This document shows positions 7,203 to 15,052 of a stretch of DNA of 64,000 nucleotides, piece after piece; position 1 is the stretch's first letter; every line of letters starts with the position of its first letter. This DNA comes from an uncultured Acidobacteriota bacterium (lineage in GTDB: Bacteria > Acidobacteriota > Thermoanaerobaculia > Gp7-AA8): positions 1 to 64,000 of the forward strand of contig CALMZP010000031.1 of the NCBI GenBank assembly GCA_937870635.1, given 5' to 3'. The notes under the pieces were generated by a model, which was given only the letters and a program-made list of their open reading frames with translations, was not told where the DNA came from and did no database searches. Position numbers and translations under genes: made by a program.

Positions 7203-7979
7203 ATGGAAAACGTACGAACCGAAAATAGAGACGGCATCCTCTGGATCACGATCGACCGTCCGAAGGTTCTCAACGCTCTGAATGCGAAGACCGTCGAGGA
7301 GATCGCGGAAGCCTTCGCAGCGGCGAAGCGCGATGACTCGGTGCTTGCCGTCATCATCACCGGCGCGGGCGAGAAGGCTTTCGTCGCCGGCGCGGACATC
7401 AACGAGCTGGCGAAGATGACGCCGGTGGCCGGGAAGTTCGTCTCCGAGCAGGGGCAGAACGTGTTCCTGCAGATCGAGCGCTTCCCCAAGCCCGTCATCG
7501 CCGCGATCAACGGCTTCGCCCTCGGCGGCGGCTGCGAGCTGGCCCTGGCGTGTCACATTCGCATCGCCTCGGAGAAGGCGCAGATCGGATTGCCCGAGGT
7601 GACCCTGGGGATTATCCCCGGCTACGGCGGAACGCAGCGCATGGCGCGCCTCGTCGGGAAGGCGAAGGCATTCGAGCTCATCTGCACCGGCGACCGCATC
7701 GGCGCGGCCGACGCGGAGAAGATCGGTCTCGTGAACCGCGTCGTTCCGGCCGATGAGCTTCTGTCTGTAGCCGAAGAGCTGGCGAAGAAGATCGCATCAC
7801 GCTCGCCGGTCGCCGTCCGCGCCGCCATGGAAGCGATCAACCACGGCGCCGACATGCCGTTCGAGGAGGGACAGCTCCTCGAGGCCACCCTTTTCGGCCT
7901 TCTCTGTGCCACCGAGGACATGAAAGAGGGGATGGCGGCGTTTCTGGAGAAGAGGCCCGCGAAGTTCCCGGGCAGGTGA
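7203..7979 (+). CDS. Enoyl-CoA hydratase (crotonase family)
   Basis: 258 residues from ATG at 7203; the longer frame to 7113 only reads through the palindrome. AFVAGADINELAKM and the oxyanion segment NGFALGGGCELALACHIRIA are crotonase signatures; E in PEVTLGIIPGYGGTQRM is the second catalytic Glu and E in GGGCELAL the first, so both glutamates needed for hydration are present. Hydrates crotonyl-CoA to 3-hydroxybutyryl-CoA, feeding the dehydrogenase encoded just upstream. 258 residues is standard for the family. Confidence 0.93.
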   Translation: MENVRTENRDGILWITIDRPKVLNALNAKTVEEIAEAFAAAKRDDSVLAVIITGAGEKAFVAGADINELAKMTPVAGKFVSEQGQNVFLQIERFPKPVIAAINGFALGGGCELALACHIRIASEKAQIGLPEVTLGIIPGYGGTQRMARLVGKAKAFELICTGDRIGAADAEKIGLVNRVVPADELLSVAEELAKKIASRSPVAVRAAMEAINHGADMPFEEGQLLEATLFGLLCATEDMKEGMAAFLEKRPAKFPGR

Positions 7980-7998
7980 CGCGTTAACCGTTAACGCC
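7980..7998. repeat. Minimal GGTTAAC palindrome
   Basis: GCGTTAACCGTTAACGC is a near-perfect palindrome made from two units of the GGTTAAC heptamer family that forms long arrays elsewhere in the window (18404, 44960, 46630). It starts right after the crotonase stop codon. Confidence 0.6.
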
Positions 7999-8006
7999 AA
8001 ACGAAA

Positions 8007-9263
8007 ATGTCCGAAAACCTCGAAGATCTCATTTACGACTGGAACGTGGCCGTCGAACAGGCCCCTCGTCCCGGCGGGAAGCGGATCGAGTTCGACGACG
8101 AGACCCTTCGCGACGGTCTCCAGTCGCCCTCGGTGACCGATCCGTCGCTCGAGGAGAAGATCCGCATCCTTCATTACATGGATGCGATCGGGATCGACAA
8201 CGCCGACATCGGACTCCCTGGCGCGGGGCCGCACGTGCAGAAGACCGTGGAGGCGCTGGCGCGGGAGATCGTCGAGAAGAAACTGAAGGTCTATCCGTCG
8301 GCCGCGGGGCGCACGCACGAGCATGACATTCGGCCGATCATCGACATTTCGCAGCGGGTCGGCATCGCCATCGAGGCGGATCTCTTCATCGGCTCGTCGC
8401 CGATCCGCCAGTTCACCGAGGAGTGGGATCTCGACTGGATCATCGAGCAGTCGGCGAAGGCGGTGCGCTTCGCCGTGAGCAACGGCATCCCGGTCATGTA
8501 CGTGACCGAGGACACGACGCGGGCCAAGCCGGAGGACGTGGAGAAGCTGTATGTCGCGGCGATCGAAGCGGGCGCGTCGCGGATCTGCATCGCCGATACG
8601 GTGGGTCATGCGACACCCTGGGGCGTGCGCAACGTCGTCCACTTCGTCCGGAAGATCGCCGATCGCGAGAACCCGAACGTGAAAGTCGACTGGCACGGTC
8701 ACCAGGATCGTGGCCTCGGCGTGATCAACTCGATCGCGGCCATCGAAGCGGGCGCGGATCGCGTGCACGGATCGGCCGGCGGGATCGGGGAGCGTGTCGG
8801 CAACACTCCCATCGATCTATTGATGGTGAATCTGAAGCTGATGGGCTGGATCGACAACGATCTCTCCAGCCTCGGTGAATACGTGCGGTTCGTGTCGAAG
8901 GCGGTTCACGTCCCGCTGCCGGATCAGTACCCCGTTTTCGGGAAGGATGCGTTCCGGACGGGGACAGGCGTGCACGCGGCGGCCATCATCAAAGCACGGA
9001 AGAAGGGAAGTGAATGGCTCGCGGACCGCGTTTACTCGGGGGTACCCGCGGGAATGTTCGGTCTCCAGCAGATCATCGAGGTCGGCCCGATGTGCGGGCT
9101 GTCCAACGTGGTGTACTGGCTGGCCGCGCACGGATATCCGCAGGAAGAGCCGCTGGCGAAGGAGATTTTCCAGCTGGCGAAATCGACGAATCGCGTGTTG
9201 ACGGATGAAGAGCTGCACTCCTGCGCTATGAGGTGGCAGGAAGCCCGAGTGGCGGAACGGTAG
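8007..9263 (+). CDS. 2-isopropylmalate/homocitrate synthase-family protein (DRE-TIM metallolyase)
   Basis: 418 residues. FDDETLRDGLQSPSV is the DRE-TIM signature (Arg-Asp for catalysis and metal binding), VDWHGHQDRGLGVIN carries the His-x-His metal ligands, and GIGERVGNTPIDLLM matches the isopropylmalate synthase signature. It therefore condenses acetyl-CoA with a 2-oxo acid, most likely in leucine or a related pathway. It lacks the C-terminal LeuA regulatory domain (usual enzyme about 510 residues), so it would not be leucine-inhibited in the usual way; a homocitrate or citramalate role cannot be excluded. Its last seven codons overlap the 5' end of tRNA-Leu(CAA). Confidence 0.75.
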   Translation: MSENLEDLIYDWNVAVEQAPRPGGKRIEFDDETLRDGLQSPSVTDPSLEEKIRILHYMDAIGIDNADIGLPGAGPHVQKTVEALAREIVEKKLKVYPSAAGRTHEHDIRPIIDISQRVGIAIEADLFIGSSPIRQFTEEWDLDWIIEQSAKAVRFAVSNGIPVMYVTEDTTRAKPEDVEKLYVAAIEAGASRICIADTVGHATPWGVRNVVHFVRKIADRENPNVKVDWHGHQDRGLGVINSIAAIEAGADRVHGSAGGIGERVGNTPIDLLMVNLKLMGWIDNDLSSLGEYVRFVSKAVHVPLPDQYPVFGKDAFRTGTGVHAAAIIKARKKGSEWLADRVYSGVPAGMFGLQQIIEVGPMCGLSNVVYWLAAHGYPQEEPLAKEIFQLAKSTNRVLTDEELHSCAMRWQEARVAER

Positions 9264-9328
9264 ACGCGGAGGTCTCAAAAACCTCTTGTCGCAAGGCAGT
9301 GCCGGTTCGAGTCCGGCCTCGGGCACCA
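9243..9328 (+). tRNA. tRNA-Leu (anticodon CAA)
   Basis: 86 bases folding as a class II tRNA: acceptor GCCCGAG pairs with CTCGGGC (9318-9324), discriminator A and encoded CCA at 9326-9328. Anticodon stem GAGGT/ACCTC encloses loop CTCAAAA with anticodon CAA at 9276-9278. The long variable arm TTGTCGCAAGGC is typical of tRNA-Leu, and the T arm GCCGGTTCGAGTCCGGC is intact. The first 21 bases overlap the end of the LeuA-like gene. Confidence 0.97.
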
Positions 9329-9351
9329 ATGTAAAATCACAGACACCTACT

Positions 9352-11811
9352 ATGCGCCGTACTCTCCTGCTCCTCGTCGTGCTGTCGCTTACCTCCGGCA
9401 ACCTTTTCGCGGCGTGGGATCGGTCCGCCGATCTCGAGAGCGAGCGGATCGGCCGGTCGCGCCACTACATTTACAGCCCGCCGCGGGTGTTGACGGCCGC
9501 TGAGCAGGGGAGGCTGGCCGCCGGCGGAGTGGAGATCACCTCGGCGCTGAGCAACGGGCGCTACCTGGTTCGTGTGGCTCCCGGCGTCGCCGTCGACGCG
9601 TCGTTCGAGCGGCTGACAGGGGAGAAGAAGATCCATCAGGCGGCGCTGAGGGGCATCGCCAAGGGGCGCGCTTTTGCGCGGGTGAACGTCCTTTTCCACG
9701 ACGGCGTGGGCTTCGAGGCGGCGAAGGATGTTATCGCCGCGGCCGGCGGGGCGATGGAAGATCCGCTGCAGCTCGGCTTCCATGTGCCGTCACGCATCGC
9801 GGCACGGATTCCGTCGATGTCGCTTCTCACGTTTGCGGGCGATGAGCGAATCCTCATGGTTCAAGGGCCGGCCAGACTGAAGGCGGCTCTCGACAACGCC
9901 ACGACGGCACGGCTGTCGGGTGTCGATGTGATTCAGCAGACGCCGTACGGGCTCACCGGAGAGGGTGTGACTCTGTCGTTCTTCGAGTTCGCGCCGGCCG
10001 ACTCCACTCACGTGGAATTCGGGGGACGGCTGACGACGCATCTCACCGGCACGGAGACCGGCGATGTCGAGCACGCGACGCATGTCGCCGGGACGATGAT
10101 CGCCGCCGGATCCAATGCACCGGCGAAGGGGATGGCGCCTTTGGCCACGCTGCACGAGTTCTCGGCCCGCGGCGATTCGATGTTCAGCCGCAAAGAAGCC
10201 CTTCCGACGTTCGGCGCTGTGTCCGACAACAACTCGTGGGGCTACGTCCTCGGCTGGTGCACCGCGCCCAGCTGCGAGGGATGGGTCTGGGATGACACGG
10301 AGGAGTACTACGGCGCGTACGACGTGACGTATACGGCGCCGATCGACCGCATCTCGCGCTCGACGAACGTCCTGTTCGTCCATTCGGCGGGCAACGACGC
10401 GGAGAAGCGCGGCCCGATGGCCGTTCCGAACGCTCACCGGCACACCGACGATGCCGGGGATCTGATCACCGGGACGTTCTGCTATTCGCAGAACGGCAGC
10501 GGCACCGATTGTCCTGCGCCGACGTGCACAGCCGGCGTTGCTCCCGGCGGTTTCGCGTACTGCGAGACGAAGAGACATCCGGAGATCATCGCCGAGCTTC
10601 CTGCGCCTTACGGATCGGTCGGCCTCACCGCGTCGGCGAAGAACATCATCGCGGTCGGCGCGGTCGATACCGGCGGAAACATCGCCAGCTTCAGCTCTCG
10701 CGGGCCCGCGAGGGACGGACGCGTGAAGCCTGACCTCGTTGCGCGCGGTGTCTCGGTCTTCTCCACGCGGCCCAACGGGCTTTACGGGAACAAGAACGGG
10801 ACGTCGATGTCCTCCCCCGCGGTGACCGGCATGTCGGCGCTGCTCACGCAGCAATGGCGGCGGACCTACGCCGGCGCGAATCCGACGCCGGCAGTTGTGA
10901 AGACTCTCTTCATCGCCGGTGCGCAGGACCTGGGCCGGCCGGGGCCTGACTACACATACGGGTTCGGGCTGGCGAACGCGAAGAACTCGGTGGATCTGAT
11001 CATCGCCGACGGCGGCGTGGGGCGGCGTGTGAAGCGTGGGGCGATTGCGACGGGGGCCTCGTTCGAGACGCCGCTGACAGTGGGCGCAACGCAGAACCTT
11101 CGCGTGGTCCTCGGCTGGAGCGACCCGGAGGTCATCATCTTCCCGCAGGATGGTCTGGCGGCAGCGACGCTGGTCAACGACCTCGACGTGAAGCTCGTCA
11201 CGCCGGCTGGCGAGACGATCCTGCCGTACATCCTCGACCGCGCACAGCCGGCGCAGGACGCGACGCGCGGCGTGAACACGATCGACAACACCGAGGTGAT
11301 CGAGATCGCCAACGCCGCGTCCGGGACGTACCGAGTGATCGTGACCGGTACGAGAATCACCGCGCAGTCGCCGCAGGCATTCGTGATGGTGGCGAACGCG
11401 GAGCTGGAAGCGGAAGCGCCGCCGTGCACGGAAATCGGCGAGCCGAACGGGAGTGAAACGACGGCTTTGTCGTTACCGCGGCTGACCCCTGTCGCTGGAA
11501 AGACCTGTGAAGCGGGCGACGTCGACTTCTTCCGTTTCGGGGTGAACAAAAGCGGAACGATCTCCGTGCAGGTCGAGGCGAGCGATACGCAACTGCGCGC
11601 CATTCTCACGAGCACAGTCACTTCACCGGCGATCGTGGAGATCCCAGCCGGGCAGACCCGCACGCTGTCGGTGCCGTACAACTCCGCCGGTGCGACAGAG
11701 TTCTTCCTGCGCATCGAAGCTACCGGTCCGATCGGCGTGACCGGCGCGTACACGGTGACGGCCGATTACCCGTTCGAGGCGGGGTCGAGGCGGCGCGCGG
11801 TCCGGAGATGA
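9352..11811 (+). CDS. Exported S8 (subtilisin-like) peptidase, KP-43-like layout
   Basis: 819 residues from ATG 9352 (the longer frame starts inside the tRNA). Signal peptide RTLLLLVVLSLTSGNLFA. Residues about 40-175 look like a prodomain; the catalytic domain follows with EHATHVAGTMIA (active His), HSAGNDAEKRGP (oxyanion Asn) and NGTSMSSPAVTGMSALL (active Ser). The position of the catalytic Asp reads FFEFAPADSTHVEF, that is Glu where DTG is expected. LVNDLDVKLVTPAGE and SGTYRVIVTG mark a C-terminal beta domain, and residues about 700-810 resemble a bacterial pre-peptidase (PPC) domain. Probably secreted; ends in basic RRRAVRR. Confidence 0.9.
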   Translation: MRRTLLLLVVLSLTSGNLFAAWDRSADLESERIGRSRHYIYSPPRVLTAAEQGRLAAGGVEITSALSNGRYLVRVAPGVAVDASFERLTGEKKIHQAALRGIAKGRAFARVNVLFHDGVGFEAAKDVIAAAGGAMEDPLQLGFHVPSRIAARIPSMSLLTFAGDERILMVQGPARLKAALDNATTARLSGVDVIQQTPYGLTGEGVTLSFFEFAPADSTHVEFGGRLTTHLTGTETGDVEHATHVAGTMIAAGSNAPAKGMAPLATLHEFSARGDSMFSRKEALPTFGAVSDNNSWGYVLGWCTAPSCEGWVWDDTEEYYGAYDVTYTAPIDRISRSTNVLFVHSAGNDAEKRGPMAVPNAHRHTDDAGDLITGTFCYSQNGSGTDCPAPTCTAGVAPGGFAYCETKRHPEIIAELPAPYGSVGLTASAKNIIAVGAVDTGGNIASFSSRGPARDGRVKPDLVARGVSVFSTRPNGLYGNKNGTSMSSPAVTGMSALLTQQWRRTYAGANPTPAVVKTLFIAGAQDLGRPGPDYTYGFGLANAKNSVDLIIADGGVGRRVKRGAIATGASFETPLTVGATQNLRVVLGWSDPEVIIFPQDGLAAATLVNDLDVKLVTPAGETILPYILDRAQPAQDATRGVNTIDNTEVIEIANAASGTYRVIVTGTRITAQSPQAFVMVANAELEAEAPPCTEIGEPNGSETTALSLPRLTPVAGKTCEAGDVDFFRFGVNKSGTISVQVEASDTQLRAILTSTVTSPAIVEIPAGQTRTLSVPYNSAGATEFFLRIEATGPIGVTGAYTVTADYPFEAGSRRRAVRR

Positions 11812-11815
11812 TTCG

Positions 11816-11883
11816 ATTTTGGATTTTGGATTTTGGATTGCGAAACCCGGCCAATCCAAAATCCAAAATCCAAAATCCAAAAT
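11816..11883. repeat. Heptamer palindrome, ATTTTGG family, copy 2
   Basis: Left arm ATTTTGG x3 plus ATT (11816-11839), 13-base spacer, right arm AAT plus four CCAAAAT units (11853-11883). It begins four bases after the subtilase stop codon and ends 18 bases before the GTG start of the next gene. Confidence 0.95.
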
Positions 11884-11901
11884 GCTTTTAGAATCCCCGC
11901 C

Positions 11902-12666
11902 GTGGCTTACAACACGCTTCTCACGGAAGAATCCGACGGGGTCCTCTCCGTCACCCTCAACCGCCCCGACGTCCACAACGCATTCAACGACGAGTTGATC
12001 GGCGAGGCCATCGAGCTCTTCTCGGGCATCGGAAAGGATGTTCGCGCCGTCGTCCTGCGCGGCTCTGGGCCCAACTTCTGCGCCGGCGCCGATCTGAACT
12101 GGATGTCGCGGATGGTTTCCTACACGCGCGAGGAGAACATCCGCGACTCGTCGAAGCTGGCGAAGATGTACGCGGTGGTCAATGAATGTCCGGCGCCGGT
12201 GATCGGGCGGATTCAAGGGGCGGCCATCGGCGGTGGCGTCGGACTGGTAGCAGTCTGTGACATCGCCATCTGCGCACCGGCCGGCAGGTTCGGGCTTTCG
12301 GAAGTGAAGCTGGGGATTCTCCCCGCTGTCATTTCTCCGTACGTCATCGGCAAGATCGGTGCGTCGCACGCGCGGGCGCTGTTCCTGACGGGTGAGCGCT
12401 TCGACGCGGAGCGCGCTCTGCGCATCGGGCTCGTGCATCGCGTCGCCGAGGATCTCGATGCCGCGGTCGCCGAGACCATCGACCAGTTGAAAACCTCCGG
12501 GCCCGAAGCAGTCCGTGCATGCAAGAAGCTCATCGCACACGTTGCCTCGCACGATCTGGCCGAGGCGATTCCGTACACGATCGACGCAATTGCCACGCGG
12601 AGAGTGTCGGAAGAGGGGCAGCAGGGGATGAAAGCTTTTCTGGGAAAGAAGAAAGCCCCGTGGTAA
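11902..12666 (+). CDS. liuC: Crotonase-family hydratase, methylglutaconyl-CoA hydratase-like
   Basis: 254 residues from GTG 11902; upstream frame is repeat-encoded. NRPDVHNAFNDELI, NFCAGADLNWMSRM and IQGAAIGGGVGLVAVCD place it in the crotonase family; AGADLNWM is characteristic of methylglutaconyl-CoA hydratases of leucine breakdown. The hydratase Glu pair differs from the enoyl-CoA hydratase at 7203 (GGGVGL in place of GGGCEL), as expected for this group. The next gene is a biotin carboxylase similar to the methylcrotonyl-CoA carboxylase alpha chain, the step before it in leucine degradation, which supports the assignment. Specific substrate remains an inference. Confidence 0.8.
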   Translation: MAYNTLLTEESDGVLSVTLNRPDVHNAFNDELIGEAIELFSGIGKDVRAVVLRGSGPNFCAGADLNWMSRMVSYTREENIRDSSKLAKMYAVVNECPAPVIGRIQGAAIGGGVGLVAVCDIAICAPAGRFGLSEVKLGILPAVISPYVIGKIGASHARALFLTGERFDAERALRIGLVHRVAEDLDAAVAETIDQLKTSGPEAVRACKKLIAHVASHDLAEAIPYTIDAIATRRVSEEGQQGMKAFLGKKKAPW

Positions 12667-12669
12667 AGG

Positions 12670-12732
12670 ATTTTGGATTTGCGATTTTGGATTTTGGATT
12701 GAATCCAAAATCCAAAATCCAAAATCCAAAAT
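12670..12732. repeat. Heptamer palindrome, ATTTTGG family, copy 3, ending in a start codon
   Basis: Left arm 12670-12700 with one degenerate unit (ATTTGCG), right arm CCAAAAT x4 ending at 12732. The final AT of the element plus the next G forms the ATG start codon of the downstream biotin carboxylase. Confidence 0.95.
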
Positions 12733-14179
12733 GAGAAAGCTACTGGTCGCCAACCGCGGAGAAATTGCCGTCCGCATCGCCCGCTCCTGCCGCGAGATGG
12801 GCATCGCCTCCGTGTTCGCTTACGACGAGCGCGATGACTCGCGCTTCGTCCGGCGCTTCTTCGACAGCATCGTTCCCGTCGCCAGCTATCTCGATGTCGG
12901 CGCGGTGATCGACGCGGCGCGCAAGTCGGGCGCGGATGCCATTCATCCCGGATATGGATTCCTCTCGGAGCGCGCTGCGCTTGCCGCGGCTTGCGAGGAT
13001 GCGGGCATCGTCTTCATCGGTCCGAAGTCGAAGTCGATCGCCGCCATGGGATCCAAATCCGAATCGCGTCAGCTCATGACACGCCTCGGCGTTCCCGTGG
13101 TGCCAGGTTACGACGGTGAAGACCAGAGCGATGCCACGTTGACTGCTGAGGCGAAGAAGATCGGTCTTCCGCTCCTGGTCAAGGCGTCGGCCGGCGGCGG
13201 CGGCAAGGGGATGAAGATCGTGCGCGACCCCGCGGAGCTGCAGCGGGCGCTCGAATCGGCTCGCCGCGAGGCCATGAAGGCCTTCGGCGACGACCGCCTG
13301 CTCCTCGAGCGCTACATCGAGGAGCCGCGCCATGTCGAAGTGCAGGTGTTCGGCGATTCGCGGGGAGAGATCGTCCATCTCTTCGAGCGCGACTGTTCGC
13401 TGCAGCGCCGTCACCAGAAGGTCGTCGAAGAATCTCCCGCGCCGAATTATCCGGAAACGCTGCGGGAGAAGATGACGAAGGCGGCCGTCGCCGCGGCGAG
13501 GGGCGTCGACTATCAGAACGCGGGCACCGTCGAATTCATCGTGACACCCGATGGCGAGTTTTACTTCCTGGAGATGAACACGCGGCTGCAGGTCGAGCAT
13601 CCGGTCACCGAGCTCGTCACCGGTGTCGACCTCGTCCGCGCGCAGATCGATGTCGCATCCGGGAAGCCGTTGCCGTGGAAACAATCGGATCTTCGTCAGC
13701 GCGGCCACGCCATCGAGGTCCGCGTCTACGCGGAGGACCCCGCCGACCGCTTCCTGCCGCAGAGCGGCCGCATCGCCGTCTATCGCGAGCCATCGGGTCC
13801 GGGCGTCCGTGTTGATTCGGGCGTGATGGAGGGAACCGAGGTCGGGGTGAACTTCGATCCGATGCTGGCCAAGCTGGTCTGCTGCGCGGAATCGCGCGAC
13901 GCCGCCATCGACCGCATGGACCGCGCCCTCCGCGACTTCATCGTCCTCGGCCTCAACAACAACATCTCCTGGCTGCGCCGTGTCGTGACGCACGAAGAGT
14001 TCCGCGCCGGCAAAGTGAGCACGAGGTTCCTCGCCGAGCACGAGAACGCTCTCATGGCCACGACGCCGGAGATCGTGCCGCTCATCGCCGCCGCGCTGGC
14101 TTCGACACCGCGAACGGTGAAATCCGAGCCAGCCGGCGTCACCTGTGTGTGGGACGCTCTCGGCCCGTGGGGGCGATAA
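12731..14179 (+). CDS. Biotin carboxylase subunit (acyl-CoA carboxylase)
   Basis: 482 residues. RKLLVANRGEIAVRIARSC is the N-terminal signature; ASAGGGGKGMKIV is the ATP-grasp glycine-rich loop; FLEMNTRLQVEHPVTEL carries catalytic Glu and Arg; HAIEVRVYAEDP is the C-terminal lid. Carboxylates biotin on a partner carrier protein. There is no biotinyl (BCCP) domain, which methylcrotonyl-CoA carboxylase alpha chains usually have, so the carrier must be encoded elsewhere. Context next to a methylglutaconyl-CoA hydratase suggests leucine degradation; a role in fatty acid synthesis as AccC is the alternative. Its ATG is formed by the edge of an ATTTTGG palindrome and has no Shine-Dalgarno sequence. 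Confidence 0.88.
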   Translation: MRKLLVANRGEIAVRIARSCREMGIASVFAYDERDDSRFVRRFFDSIVPVASYLDVGAVIDAARKSGADAIHPGYGFLSERAALAAACEDAGIVFIGPKSKSIAAMGSKSESRQLMTRLGVPVVPGYDGEDQSDATLTAEAKKIGLPLLVKASAGGGGKGMKIVRDPAELQRALESARREAMKAFGDDRLLLERYIEEPRHVEVQVFGDSRGEIVHLFERDCSLQRRHQKVVEESPAPNYPETLREKMTKAAVAAARGVDYQNAGTVEFIVTPDGEFYFLEMNTRLQVEHPVTELVTGVDLVRAQIDVASGKPLPWKQSDLRQRGHAIEVRVYAEDPADRFLPQSGRIAVYREPSGPGVRVDSGVMEGTEVGVNFDPMLAKLVCCAESRDAAIDRMDRALRDFIVLGLNNNISWLRRVVTHEEFRAGKVSTRFLAEHENALMATTPEIVPLIAAALASTPRTVKSEPAGVTCVWDALGPWGR

Positions 14180-14233
14180 ATTTTGGATTTTGGATTTTGG
14201 ATTCGCAAAATCCAAAATCCAAAATCCAAAATC
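14180..14233. repeat. Heptamer palindrome, ATTTTGG family, copy 4
   Basis: Near-perfect hairpin with a three-base loop, filling the gap between the convergent biotin carboxylase and permease genes. It starts at the base following the stop codon and ends four bases before the opposite stop, so it could act as a bidirectional transcription end. Confidence 0.95.
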
Positions 14234-14236
14234 AAC

Positions 14237-15052
14237 TCAACTCTTCCCCAGCGACTCCGGCGCAACGACCCGCCCCGTCACGCCGCAGAGAATCAAGAGG
14301 GTGACCACATACGGTGTCGCCAGCAGCAGGTGATAGGGCAGCGGCGTCGCGGCGGCCTGCAGCGCGTACTGCAACGCCGCGGCGATTCCGAACACCGCGC
14401 TGCCGATGACGGCGCCCTTCACCCTCCACCGGCCGAAGATGACGACCGCCAGCGCGATGTATCCGCGGCCGGCGCTCATGTTCTCGGCGAAGCCGTTCGA
14501 GAGCGCGAGGGCGAGGTGGGCGCCGCCGATCCCGACGAGCACCGACTCGATGCCCAGCGCCAGCCAGCGATGGGCCGCGGCCGAATGGCCCGCGGAGCGC
14601 AGTGCGTCCGGGTTCTCACCGGCGGCGCGCAGGCGCAGTCCCGTGGTCGTACGCCAGAGCAGGAGCGCGAGGAGCAGGGGCGAGACGATCCACGCGAACG
14701 GCGCGATGACGTTGCTCTGCATCGCGGAGGCAGCGGTTGATCCGATTTCGCGATAGATGAACGCCGTCAGTCCCAGGGCGAGGAGATTCAGCGCGGTCCC
14801 GGTGACGATCTGATCGGCGCGGAACACGATCGCGAAGACCCCGAAGATCGCCGCCACGGCCACGGCTCCGGCGACGCCACCGAGAAGCGTTCCCGTGACC
14901 GATGCCGTGAATGCGGCGGCGAGGAGCATTCCTTCGACGCCGAGGTTGATCATGCCGCTGCGCTGGACGACGAGCTCGCCCTGAACGGCCAGCAGTAACG
15001 GAACGGACGCGACCAGTGCGAGCGGCACGGAGGCGGCGACGAGCTCAAGCAT
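14237..15052 (-). CDS. ABC transporter permease, nucleoside/simple sugar type
   Basis: 271 residues, eight or so membrane segments. AVQGELVVQRSGMINLGVEGML is the conserved start of the second permease of BMP-type (nucleoside) importers, related to RbsC/YufQ. The start at 15052 overlaps the stop of the first permease (15045) by eight bases, so the two are coupled. Together with the ATPase and lipoprotein encoded upstream it forms a complete importer, probably for nucleosides or purines. Confidence 0.88.
   Translation of the reverse strand: MLELVAASVPLALVASVPLLLAVQGELVVQRSGMINLGVEGMLLAAAFTASVTGTLLGGVAGAVAVAAIFGVFAIVFRADQIVTGTALNLLALGLTAFIYREIGSTAASAMQSNVIAPFAWIVSPLLLALLLWRTTTGLRLRAAGENPDALRSAGHSAAAHRWLALGIESVLVGIGGAHLALALSNGFAENMSAGRGYIALAVVIFGRWRVKGAVIGSAVFGIAAALQYALQAAATPLPYHLLLATPYVVTLLILCGVTGRVVAPESLGKS

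Noticed and set aside
8007-9263. HMG-CoA lyase for leucine degradation
   Set aside because: The TLRDGLQSP block could suggest it, and leucine-degradation genes are near, but the GIGERVGNTPIDLLM and HGHQDRGLG blocks fit the isopropylmalate synthase group, and length is too great for the lyase.
14180-14233. Classical Rho-independent terminator
   Set aside because: The hairpin is AT-rich with no T tract, and the same element occurs within operons and before start codons, so it was listed as a repeat.
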